A stretch of DNA of 6,742 nucleotides, taken from assembly GCA_005879065.1 (NCBI GenBank), contig VBLU01000024.1:1544-8285 (forward strand), written 5' to 3'. Within the stretch, counting starts at the first letter, position 1. Each line of letters opens with the position of its first letter. A program made the position numbers and the translations under genes. This DNA is from Methanobacteriota archaeon (GTDB lineage: Archaea; Thermoplasmatota; Thermoplasmata; RBG-16-68-12). The notes under the pieces are model-generated. The model was not told the origin of the DNA. It saw only the letters and a program-made list of their open reading frames with translations, and did no database searches. Below, piece by piece: positions 1 to 6,194 of the stretch.

Positions 1-39
1 GTTCGTACGACGGGGCGCTGGTCTTTTGTCGCTTCCATG

Positions 40-1113
40 TTAAGGCACCGATAGCAATGTCGGAACGGGGGGGTCCAACGAGTTGCTATGTCTTGCCACT
101 TCCGCCAAGAAATTCAACAATTGAATTAAGGCGTCCTGCGCGACGTCGGACGGGATTTCAACCGCGAAGACGTACTCGAACAGGAATGTCACGGTACTTC
201 CTGGGCTGCTGACGATCTTGATGGCGAGGCGGTCCGGCATAACACCCAAAAGGGCTTCGAGGCCCACGATGATATTGAGTCCGAGCTGCCAACCGAGCAT
301 TGCTGCTGCCCCATACAGCGGTACGGCCACAACAATTGAATCAGCGACGCCTGCTGCGGCACTTTCGTAATGCGATAGGCGTTTGATTGGGTCGGATGTC
401 TGCACGGCTTGGAAGATTTCGTAAGACGCCAAGATCCCAGTCACGGCGATGGTTGCGGCGGTTCCGAATCTTATACGCAGCCCAAAATTTGAAACCCTGC
501 CGCTGAACAATTTACCCGTCAGGACGACGTCCGACTTCACAATTCCAAAGGCCGCAGTGGTTCCTGCCAGCGCAAAGACGCTCCCTTTGACTATGTCTCC
601 ATCGCGAAAAGCCAGAATTGCTTGGCTCCCGAAGAGCGCGAGGGTTGCTCCTACCGAAGCGCCACGCAGAGCCGATCTAAGACTTGCATACCTCACGCCC
701 GTCAGTAATCGAGAACTGGACAGTTCGTCGACTATTTCACCGCGGACCTCTCTGTCGATCGTGCGGACCTCCGTCAGCTCGAGGCTTGGAACCTCGGGAT
801 GCGGAACGCGAATTTTCACGGTCTGGACAGACGTAGAACCGATGACATAGTATGGCCGGCCCGTCTCGATATCCGTGAGCTTGGTAGCTACGAAAGCCGA
901 TCGGCCGAAGGACATCTGTTCCATGCCTCCCGAAGGAAGAGTTAGAATCGGGAGCAACATCTTCCCGACAATCTGATTCGTCAGTGAAATGCCGCTACGG
1001 ATGATCTTGAAAGTCCGGAGGAAGAGGCCGAAGCCATCTTCGGACTTCCGAGCCCAAGCCCCATCTGGATTCCAAACGATGGTCTGTTGGAAGGTCGCAA
1101 TCTGTTCCTCCGA
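40..1113 (-). CDS. C-terminal, membrane-embedded part of the large surface protein (second frame after a frameshift)
   Basis: This is the 3' continuation of the large surface-protein gene, read in a different frame. It has about 357 codons and ends in TAA at 42-40. Coding character begins abruptly at the SEEQIATFQQ segment, exactly where the upstream frame turns into Arg/Ser-rich noise, so the two belong together. Hydrophobic Gly/Ala-rich segments follow at repaired-protein residues of about 1303-1325, 1333-1348, 1375-1393 and 1415-1448, the last long enough for two helices. Between the junction and these lies a beta-rich stretch of about 140 residues containing YYVIGSTSVQ and IRVPHPEVPSLEL. 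I recognise no family and see no C-terminal sorting motif. No ATG, GTG or TTG lies in this frame just after the junction; the first ATG is at 960, with only GGGAAG abutting it. A separate short gene starting at 960 is possible but would leave clearly coding sequence unexplained. GC is visibly lower than in the rest of the gene. Confidence 0.7.
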   Translation of the reverse strand, partial: SEEQIATFQQTIVWNPDGAWARKSEDGFGLFLRTFKIIRSGISLTNQIVGKMLLPILTLPSGGMEQMSFGRSAFVATKLTDIETGRPYYVIGSTSVQTVKIRVPHPEVPSLELTEVRTIDREVRGEIVDELSSSRLLTGVRYASLRSALRGASVGATLALFGSQAILAFRDGDIVKGSVFALAGTTAAFGIVKSDVVLTGKLFSGRVSNFGLRIRFGTAATIAVTGILASYEIFQAVQTSDPIKRLSHYESAAAGVADSIVVAVPLYGAAAMLGWQLGLNIIVGLEALLGVMPDRLAIKIVSSPGSTVTFLFEYVFAVEIPSDVAQDALIQLLNFLAEVARHSNSLDPPVPTLLSVP

Positions 1114-4100
1114 TACACGGAGTAGCCGCCGAAATGGAAGTAACCAGTCGCGTAGCCTTCGACTGACGTGGGCTGGGACGCTTGGAGAGCCTCCATGTCC
1201 GTGACAAGCCGAGCGACGACGAGCTCCGCGGATTCCCGAACCCGCGATATCGCCGCCCCTACGGTGATGCTTGTCGCATCGAGGGCCGATCGGGTGACCC
1301 CAGAGGGACCACTTGAGAGCCACATTGGCATGAGGAGGAGCGTGGCCATCGGCACTCCGTCAATCATGACGATGTTTGCGTCTGTGGCCACCTCCTTCGG
1401 AATTCGGAGTTGGAATTCGTACGAGTGGTCGTCAAGAGGAGCACCCACCGCAAGGTTCCGGTAGAATGGTGGCGTCGCAAGGAAGTCCGTGCCTCGGACG
1501 AGTGAGTAGACGAAGGCGGGTACTACCGCATCATCGCCCCGATCCGAGCTGGGGTCCATGGACAGCTGCAGGACGACTCCCTGAGGCTTCGACAATTGAA
1601 TCGGGACGCTGAGGGTCGTATGGTAGAACAGGTTCCCGTCATCATCGCGGACGGCGGCCTCGGCGGTGTTCACGAAGTCGATGTCGAAACTGTTGCTGTC
1701 GTAGAGATATTCGAATCGGTACTGGCGCGGATGTCCGAGATCGCACGCACCATACGCGGACGAGGCAGTGCCCCAGCTTTCCTCACGGACAAAGTTCGCG
1801 GCCGTGGCCGTGAAGTTGTGTTCACCGCCGTCGGAGAGCACCCGATTCAAGGTGGTGAGCACATTGGCCGCGGATTCGTCGCTGCTGCGAGTCGCGTCGG
1901 CGGTGTGATCGGAGAGGAACACGCACGCATTCTCGCCGAGATTATACGTCCAAATCTGGGCGGATAGGCCCTGCACCCCACGGACGTCGAACCGTTGAGT
2001 GAACCGGATCATCCCGGGCTCGAACGTCCCTTGCCACGACAAGTCCCACAGCTCGGTCGGCGACAGGTCGAGGCTGTCCACGAGACCATCCCCGTCGGTG
2101 TCGGACTCGAGGGGATTCGTGGGCCTCCGGTTGGCCCCGATCACCTCGTCGAAATCCGAGAGGCCCTCGTGATCCGTGTCCGGGTCGGAAGGATCCGTGA
2201 GGAATCCGTACAACGACAATCCGTTCCATTCTTGCTCGTCTCGAAGGCCGTCCCCGTCCGTGTCAACGGAAGACGGCGATGTGACGATGCGTCGTGACTC
2301 TGCGAGGCCGTCGATCGCCAGTTCCAACAATCGCGGTGTCACCTCGCGGTAGTCCGACAGCGTGTCCCCATCCGTGTCCGTCAGGGTGGGGTCCGAGCCA
2401 TGGACGAGCCGTTCGGCGCCGTCCGACAGCCCGTCTCGATCCGTGTCGGGATCGGTCGGGTCCGACGGATTCCGGCCATCGCCCGGGAACAATTCGGGAC
2501 CGTCCTGAAGGCCGTCATCGTCCGTGTCGAAGTCGATCGGGTTCGTCAGGACGGTCCTCACGGATGACATCCCATCGATCGTGAATGTGACCGGGTGCGG
2601 TGCAATCTCTACTCCGTCTGGGAGGCCGTCCGCGTCCAGGTCGGGGAGGACCGGGATCGTGCCCACCGCGGACCGTTCGAGGCCGTCCGCCACACCATCG
2701 AGGTCCGTGTCGAGGGCGGCGGGTGACGTTCGGGCCGCGATGAGGATTCGTGCGGCGCGGACCACGCCCGCATCCCCCGATCCGTAATCGCGCACGACGA
2801 TCCGCCAGTGCCCGACGCGCCCGAAATCCTCCAAACCGAACCGCGAGCCGACGAGACCATCGGACTCTGGCAAGGTGCGATTCCTCGCGCCGTCCAAGAC
2901 GATAGACACGCCCAAGTCGGTTCGGTCGACGCGGGTCACCCATGGGGCCCGGAACGCCTCGAGGACCTCCAGCCTGTCTCCGCCCGCGAGCGGGACGGAC
3001 ATCGGGGCTTTTCCTGCGGCCAAAGGTGGCAGATTCCCGGACGACGCCGTGCTCCGGAGGTTGCACACAGGTGTGCATGGCAGCGGCACGCCTTCGAGGG
3101 AGACCCCCACACGGACGTCCACGTCGCGGACCGCTTCGTTTCCGGCCCGATCGACGGCTCGCACCCCGAACGCATGCGTCCCCGGCACGAGGTTGGTCGT
3201 CTCGTAGAAGAACGTGAAGGGCTCCTCGTGTCGGATTTCGACGGGGATCCCGTCCACGCGGAAGACGACGGCCGCCAATCCACGATCGTCATGGGCCCCG
3301 GCCTCGATGACCGTGAGACCGCGGACCAAGTCTCCCTTGGCCGGTCGAATCAGTTCGAGGATCGGAGGCGTCCGGTCCACGACCACGGGAATCTCCTCGC
3401 CGACCCGGGTGACGAGCTCGCCCGCATCCATCGCTTGAACGACCACCCGCAGCCGATGAGCCCCCTCGAACCAGTCGTTGGACGACCAAGCGACGGTGAA
3501 ATTGCCACTCGGAGTGCCTTGGGAGCCCGAAATCCATACGTCGTCTACGTAGAAGTGGACGAACGGATTGGGCTGCCAAGCTTTGCCGCGGACGTCGACG
3601 GTCCCTCGGACGGCGGCTCCGCTCGCGGGCTCGAGGATCGCGGCCCCGCGCGCGTGGAAGCCCGGATCCCACAGCAACTGGGAGGGAGATCCGGGTCGAT
3701 CGGGCAGGCTGACTTCGACCGAGAGATCGTTCGGCCTGGGATGATCGATCTCCATCGCGATCCCGGCCCATTGGACAAGGCCTTCCACGGGCGGCGCATG
3801 GACGTCGATTGTGGCCGTCCCGGCGGCCGGAACCGCGGTGGGCATGGAGCCGGAGGTGACCGACATCGCGTACACTCGCGTCTCCTCGTCCAAGTCGCTG
3901 AGTCCGTCCCCGTCCGCGTCGCCCGCACCGGTGTCGAGCATGAAGTCATCGAAGTACATCGAGTAGGAGGCGCCCGCCAGTCCGGCGGTGCAGTGGAAGC
4001 CGATCGCGATCCGGACGAATTTCGCGTTCGTCCAATGAGCGGCGGGGAAGTCCACCGCGGGATTCCGCGCGAGGTCCGTCCAGACGCCAAGGCCGCTCGG

Positions 4101-4580
4101 AGGCGCCAGGACCACGTCCGCCTTCGTCGGCCCGCAAAGAGAGAGCTTCCGGCTCGCCTGGAACGAGGTGATGTATCGGACGCGATCGAGGCTGCGGTAG
4201 TCCTTGTCCAGCAGATCGAGCGCGACGCCCGAGGCATACGCATCCCATGGAGAGACGCTGGCATCCTGGAGATGATCATAGAGCAAGGACACGCGCAGTT
4301 CCGTGACGGCGGCTCCCCGGGTCGCGTAGACCGCGTACCCGTACGCGGACCCGAAATCCAAAATCGAATATCCCGAGACGTCCACATGATACGACCGCAT
4401 CCCCGACCGAACGTACGTGGACGAATACCCGGCCGACGCCTTGTCCCCGAGGAGGAAATCCGTGTATGGCAGCCAGAAGTCCGTCTCGAAGTCGTCGACC
4501 AGCGCCGCCGCACCCGACGACGAACCGGTCAGAATCGCCAGGACACCTAACGCTAGCAGGATTTCGCGACGGCCGTGCAA
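981..4580 (-). CDS. Large secreted surface protein with jelly-roll, Ig-like, P-domain and thrombospondin type 3 modules (frameshifted)
   Basis: This is probably an extracellular, calcium-stabilised surface protein; its partner is unknown. The TTG at 4580 is chosen because GGGGGAGGG lies just upstream and a signal peptide follows at once (HGRRE, then hydrophobic residues 7-19, likely cleavage near Ala26). An in-frame ATG at 4706 has no Shine-Dalgarno and adds 42 residues of unconvincing sequence. Numbered from TTG: jelly-roll-like domain 29-216 ending in YFDDFML; calcium motif 221-229; partial P-domain-like piece 257-308; two Ig-like domains about 315-401 and 405-491 (second with DRTPP and VDRAGNEA); C502/C506 pair; P-domain-like module about 518-615 with GHWRIVVRDYGSGDAG; thrombospondin type 3 array 624-836; unrecognised domain 843-1108. 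Real coding ends near residue 1156 at the frameshift, and the tail to the stop at 981 is out of frame. Repaired length is about 1513 residues. Domain names come from pattern recognition only. Confidence 0.85.
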   Translation of the reverse strand: MHGRREILLALGVLAILTGSSSGAAALVDDFETDFWLPYTDFLLGDKASAGYSSTYVRSGMRSYHVDVSGYSILDFGSAYGYAVYATRGAAVTELRVSLLYDHLQDASVSPWDAYASGVALDLLDKDYRSLDRVRYITSFQASRKLSLCGPTKADVVLAPPSGLGVWTDLARNPAVDFPAAHWTNAKFVRIAIGFHCTAGLAGASYSMYFDDFMLDTGAGDADGDGLSDLDEETRVYAMSVTSGSMPTAVPAAGTATIDVHAPPVEGLVQWAGIAMEIDHPRPNDLSVEVSLPDRPGSPSQLLWDPGFHARGAAILEPASGAAVRGTVDVRGKAWQPNPFVHFYVDDVWISGSQGTPSGNFTVAWSSNDWFEGAHRLRVVVQAMDAGELVTRVGEEIPVVVDRTPPILELIRPAKGDLVRGLTVIEAGAHDDRGLAAVVFRVDGIPVEIRHEEPFTFFYETTNLVPGTHAFGVRAVDRAGNEAVRDVDVRVGVSLEGVPLPCTPVCNLRSTASSGNLPPLAAGKAPMSVPLAGGDRLEVLEAFRAPWVTRVDRTDLGVSIVLDGARNRTLPESDGLVGSRFGLEDFGRVGHWRIVVRDYGSGDAGVVRAARILIAARTSPAALDTDLDGVADGLERSAVGTIPVLPDLDADGLPDGVEIAPHPVTFTIDGMSSVRTVLTNPIDFDTDDDGLQDGPELFPGDGRNPSDPTDPDTDRDGLSDGAERLVHGSDPTLTDTDGDTLSDYREVTPRLLELAIDGLAESRRIVTSPSSVDTDGDGLRDEQEWNGLSLYGFLTDPSDPDTDHEGLSDFDEVIGANRRPTNPLESDTDGDGLVDSLDLSPTELWDLSWQGTFEPGMIRFTQRFDVRGVQGLSAQIWTYNLGENACVFLSDHTADATRSSDESAANVLTTLNRVLSDGGEHNFTATAANFVREESWGTASSAYGACDLGHPRQYRFEYLYDSNSFDIDFVNTAEAAVRDDDGNLFYHTTLSVPIQLSKPQGVVLQLSMDPSSDRGDDAVVPAFVYSLVRGTDFLATPPFYRNLAVGAPLDDHSYEFQLRIPKEVATDANIVMIDGVPMATLLLMPMWLSSGPSGVTRSALDATSITVGAAISRVRESAELVVARLVTDMEALQASQPTSVEGYATGYFHFGGYSVYRRNRLRPSNRPSFGIQMGLGLGSPKMASASSSGLSRSSVAAFH
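1105..1120 (-). other. Frameshift junction inside the large surface-protein gene
   Basis: On the minus strand the first frame reads sensibly up to GGYSVY (Tyr codon at 1115-1113) and then becomes RRNRLRPSNR-type noise ending at a stop at 983-981. The second frame is noise before this point and sensible after it (SEEQIATFQQ). Adding one base after TA of the Tyr codon joins them as a Y-S-V-Y-S-E-E-Q reading. No homopolymer and no X-XXY-YYZ slippery heptamer is present at the junction. A real one-base deletion or a read/assembly error is therefore more likely than programmed frameshifting. Confidence 0.75.
2073..2711 (-). repeat. Array of eight thrombospondin type 3 calcium-binding motifs
   Basis: Eight motifs of the form DxDxDGLxD lie in this coding stretch: DTDLDGVAD, DLDADGLPD, DTDDDGLQD, DTDRDGLSD, DTDGDTLSD, DTDGDGLRD, DTDHEGLSD and DTDGDGLVD. 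A ninth, DADGDGLSD, stands alone at 3894-3920. The aspartates are the expected calcium ligands of this repeat family. Two motifs are off consensus (DTDGDT lacks the Gly; DTDHEG has Glu for the last Asp). At DNA level this gives the recurring gtccgtgtc pattern on the plus strand. The motifs are set in two longer copies of about 90 residues (2379-2642 and 2103-2378). Confidence 0.92.
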
Positions 4581-4584
4581 TGCT

Positions 4585-4634
4585 CCCTCCCCCTCGGAGC
4601 GGAGCGACGGCCCTCGCAACCCTCCGCGAGGGGG
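4585..4634 (-). promoter_or_regulatory. Shine-Dalgarno and possible hairpin leader of the large surface-protein gene
   Basis: On the minus strand GGGGGAGGG (4593-4585) lies 4 bases before the TTG start, a strong ribosome binding site. The segment at 4634-4627 (CCCCCTCG) is fully complementary to 4596-4589 (CGAGGGGG), which overlaps that site. The same upstream segment can instead pair at 4632-4626 with 4617-4611 (CCCTCGC/GCGAGGG, 8-base loop). The two pairings exclude each other, so the leader could hide or expose the ribosome site. This holds only if transcription starts upstream of 4634. A palindromic intergenic repeat is an alternative explanation. Confidence 0.4.
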
Positions 4635-4755
4635 ATAGGGGGACCGCCATATGAAGTCGCGGCTCTCGGACCACCGTTCATCGACCATTGTCGATGTCCA
4701 TTCCAATCGGAGTGTTTACTGCCTCATGAAATGCGTATTGGAATAGTCTTTGGCG

Positions 4756-4781
4756 GAAGTAATATAACAGCGTATTACTTC
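4756..4781 (+). promoter_or_regulatory. Promoter of the rhodanese gene with a perfect inverted repeat over the TATA box
   Basis: GAAGTAATA (4756-4764) and TATTACTTC (4773-4781) form a perfect 9-base inverted repeat with an 8-base spacer. TAATATAA (4760-4767) looks like an archaeal TATA box with purine-rich GGAAG just upstream as a possible BRE. Transcription would start near 4790, giving a leader of roughly 14 bases with GAGGA at 4792-4796 ahead of the ATG at 4804. The repeat overlaps the TATA element, a position suited to repressor binding. On the other strand TTATATT might also serve the divergent large gene. All of this is inferred from sequence. Confidence 0.55.
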
Positions 4782-4803
4782 GGAGCCTCCCGAGGAACGT
4801 TGC

Positions 4804-5652
4804 ATGGCACAATACGCGCATCCCGAAGTCTTGGTCGACACGAGCTGGGTGAAAGGTAGTCTGGGGGACCAGAACGTCCGAATCGTCGAGGTCGACTACG
4901 ATCCGACCTCGAACTACAACCTGGGTCACATCCCCGGGTCCGGCCTCATCGACTGGCGGAAGGACATCAACGACCCCGTGACGCGGGACATCGTTTCGAA
5001 GAAGGACTTGGAGTCGCTCTTCGGCCGCCTCGGGATCACGAACAAGCACCGAATCGTCCTGTATGGCGACTTCAACAACTGGTTCGCGGCCTTCGCGTTC
5101 TGGGTTTTCAAGTACTACGGCGTCGACAACGTCGTCCTGCTGAACGGCGGGCGGAAAAAGTGGATCGAGCAGGACCTGCCCGTGACGAAGGATCTCCCCT
5201 CGTTCCCGGCGGCCTCGTTCAAGGCGAAGGAACCGGACGAGACGCTCCGAGTATACCTCCCCTACGTCCGAGAAGCGTATCGGCAAACGGGTAAGGTCCT
5301 CGTTGACGTCCGCGGTCCGAAGGAATTCACGGGCGAGATCCTGGCGCCGCCGGAATATCCGACGGAGCACGCACAGCGCGGAGGTCACATCCCAGGAGCG
5401 AAGAACATTCCGTGGGCACAGGCTGTGAACGAGGATGGCACATTCAAAGCGGTCGACGCGCTCAAGGCCCTCTACGAGCCGAAGGGTGTGACGCCGGACA
5501 AGGAGGTCATCGCCTACTGTCGGATCGGCGAGCGGTCGTCGCACACGTGGTTCGTCCTGAAGTACCTCCTTGGATACCCGAACGTCCGAAACTACGATGG
5601 GTCCTGGACGGAGTGGGGGAATCTCGTGCGGACGCCGATCGAAAAGCCTTGA
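4804..5652 (+). CDS. Two-domain rhodanese (thiosulfate or 3-mercaptopyruvate sulfurtransferase)
   Basis: This cytoplasmic enzyme would move a sulfane sulfur from thiosulfate or 3-mercaptopyruvate onto its catalytic cysteine and on to an acceptor. It has 282 residues, the usual length for the tandem-domain family. The N-terminal domain (about 8-128) has GHIPGS and, at the active-site position, YGDFNNW with Asp instead of Cys, so it is inactive as is normal. The C-terminal domain (about 150-280) has VDVRGPKEF, GGHIPGAKNIPW and the loop CRIGERSS with catalytic Cys239, then NYDGSWTEWG. The CRIGERSSHTWF loop matches the CysA/TssA-like type found in actinobacteria and haloarchaea; I cannot tell which donor is used. 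No signal peptide is present. The ATG at 4804 has GAGGA 7 bases upstream. The gene diverges from the surface-protein gene and converges with the toxin remnant, with 15 bases between stops. A decayed copy of its 3' end lies at 6195-6325. Confidence 0.97.
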   Translation: MAQYAHPEVLVDTSWVKGSLGDQNVRIVEVDYDPTSNYNLGHIPGSGLIDWRKDINDPVTRDIVSKKDLESLFGRLGITNKHRIVLYGDFNNWFAAFAFWVFKYYGVDNVVLLNGGRKKWIEQDLPVTKDLPSFPAASFKAKEPDETLRVYLPYVREAYRQTGKVLVDVRGPKEFTGEILAPPEYPTEHAQRGGHIPGAKNIPWAQAVNEDGTFKAVDALKALYEPKGVTPDKEVIAYCRIGERSSHTWFVLKYLLGYPNVRNYDGSWTEWGNLVRTPIEKP

Positions 5653-5667
5653 TGGAAGAAAGCCGAC

Positions 5668-5927
5668 TCAGAAACGGTAGACGTCCTTCCGGTGCCCGAA
5701 CCGCGTGAAGCGCAGCTGCCCTTCCTCCTTTTCGTAGATCCCGCGGTACGACCCGATCCGCAGTCGCCAGGCACCCTTCATTCCGCGAAGGGGCCTTACG
5801 TCGAGGCCAGGCCGGGGCCTCGGATTCTGCTCCATCTGCTCGAAGCCTTCGCAAAGCATGCCTGAACGTCCTGCGGCAGGCGGGCCAGCTCGCGCTCCGC
5901 GGAGCGACTGATGAGGATCCGGACCAA
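5668..5927 (-). pseudogene. RelE/ParE-type mRNA-interferase-like toxin, broken by a one-base frameshift
   Basis: RelE-family toxins cut mRNA on the ribosome, and ParE relatives act on gyrase; sequence alone does not separate them here. From a TTG at 5927 the frame reads LVRILISRSAERELARLPQD and on to CFAKA, a typical N-terminal helix pair. The C-terminal half lies in another frame: FEQMEQNPRPRPGLDVRPLRG, then GAWRLRIGSYRGIYEKEEG and GHRKDVYRF, the family's basic beta-sheet core and end. The switch is at about 5843-5847 (AAG GC_ TTC). One extra base restores an 86-residue protein, normal for the family. The TTG follows the antitoxin stop by 3 bases, with GAGG at 5940-5937 as a possible ribosome site. 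An in-frame TGA just upstream fixes the N-terminal limit of that frame. Whether the break is real or a sequencing error cannot be decided here. Confidence 0.8.
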
Positions 5928-5930
5928 AGG

Positions 5931-6134
5931 TCACAGCCTCAGACGCTTGCGCACGTCCTGCCAGTCTGAGAACTCCTCTTCCTTCAGCCTCCGAAGGTGT
6001 TCCCGGATGAAACCCGCGGGCGGGCAATCGTCCATCAGGTCGTTCAGGACGTCGTCGTACGTAGCACCACCGACCCGATACGAACGCAGGCGCGCCCAGG
6101 TTTCTCTCTTCACCGGGATCGTCGTGGTCGGCAT
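5931..6134 (-). CDS. Antitoxin of a RelE/ParE-type toxin-antitoxin pair (archaeal RelB/VapB-like)
   Basis: This would neutralise the toxin encoded 3 bases downstream and probably repress the shared promoter. It has 67 residues. The N-terminus MPTTTIPVKRETWARLRSYR resembles the beta strand and first helix of small ribbon-helix-helix-like archaeal antitoxins, followed by GGATYDDVLNDLMDD. The charged C-terminus (EHLRRLKEEEFSDW, then RKRLRL) is the expected toxin-binding tail. The ATG at 6134 is chosen because conserved-looking sequence starts there and a TATA-like box lies about 29 bases upstream, which suggests a leaderless transcript. In-frame ATGs at 6149 and 6146 would add only a few residues. 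The frame stays open to 6362, but that extension covers the promoter and the antisense of a rhodanese remnant and does not look coding. The stop at 5933-5931 nearly abuts the toxin start, as usual for coupled pairs. Confidence 0.85.
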   Translation of the reverse strand: MPTTTIPVKRETWARLRSYRVGGATYDDVLNDLMDDCPPAGFIREHLRRLKEEEFSDWQDVRKRLRL

Positions 6135-6157
6135 GCCTATCAGCATCATCAGATTGA

Positions 6158-6171
6158 TAGTATTAACAGTA
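6158..6171 (-). promoter_or_regulatory. TATA-like promoter and imperfect palindrome of the toxin-antitoxin operon
   Basis: The minus strand reads TTAATA at 6166-6161, centred about 29 bases before the antitoxin ATG, the spacing expected for an archaeal leaderless mRNA. The surrounding 14 bases, TAGTATTAACAGTA, form an imperfect palindrome centred on TTAA (10 of 14 positions symmetric). That is a fitting site for the antitoxin to bind and repress its own promoter. No Shine-Dalgarno is evident, in keeping with leaderless initiation. Confidence 0.5.
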
Positions 6172-6194
6172 GTCGCTCGGTGGTGCAAATCCGG

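Noticed and set aside
1105..1120. Programmed -1 ribosomal frameshift in the large gene
   Set aside because: No slippery heptamer is seen where the frames switch, and I noticed no obvious stimulatory hairpin right after it. A one-base indel is simpler.
2073..2711. Regular short DNA repeats resembling a CRISPR array
   Set aside because: The repeats are codons of calcium-binding motifs, vary at third positions, and have irregular spacing with coding sequence between them.
2808..4550. 580-codon open frame on the plus strand
   Set aside because: It is wholly antisense to the surface-protein gene and is rich in Arg, Asp and Pro, with no domain or ribosome site. High GC explains its length.
4581..4706. 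ATG at 4706 as the start of the large surface protein
   Set aside because: It lacks a Shine-Dalgarno and would put 42 unlikely residues before the signal peptide. TTG at 4580 has a strong ribosome site at the right distance.
4700..4744. 8-base inverted repeat ATTCCAAT (4700-4707) and ATTGGAAT (4737-4744)
   Set aside because: It has a long 29-base loop and low complexity, and no promoter element coincides with it. It could easily be chance beside the much stronger repeat at 4756-4781.
4678..5544. 288-codon open frame on the minus strand
   Set aside because: It is antisense to the rhodanese gene, whose sequence is unmistakable. The frame is Arg/Val/Leu-rich with no motif.
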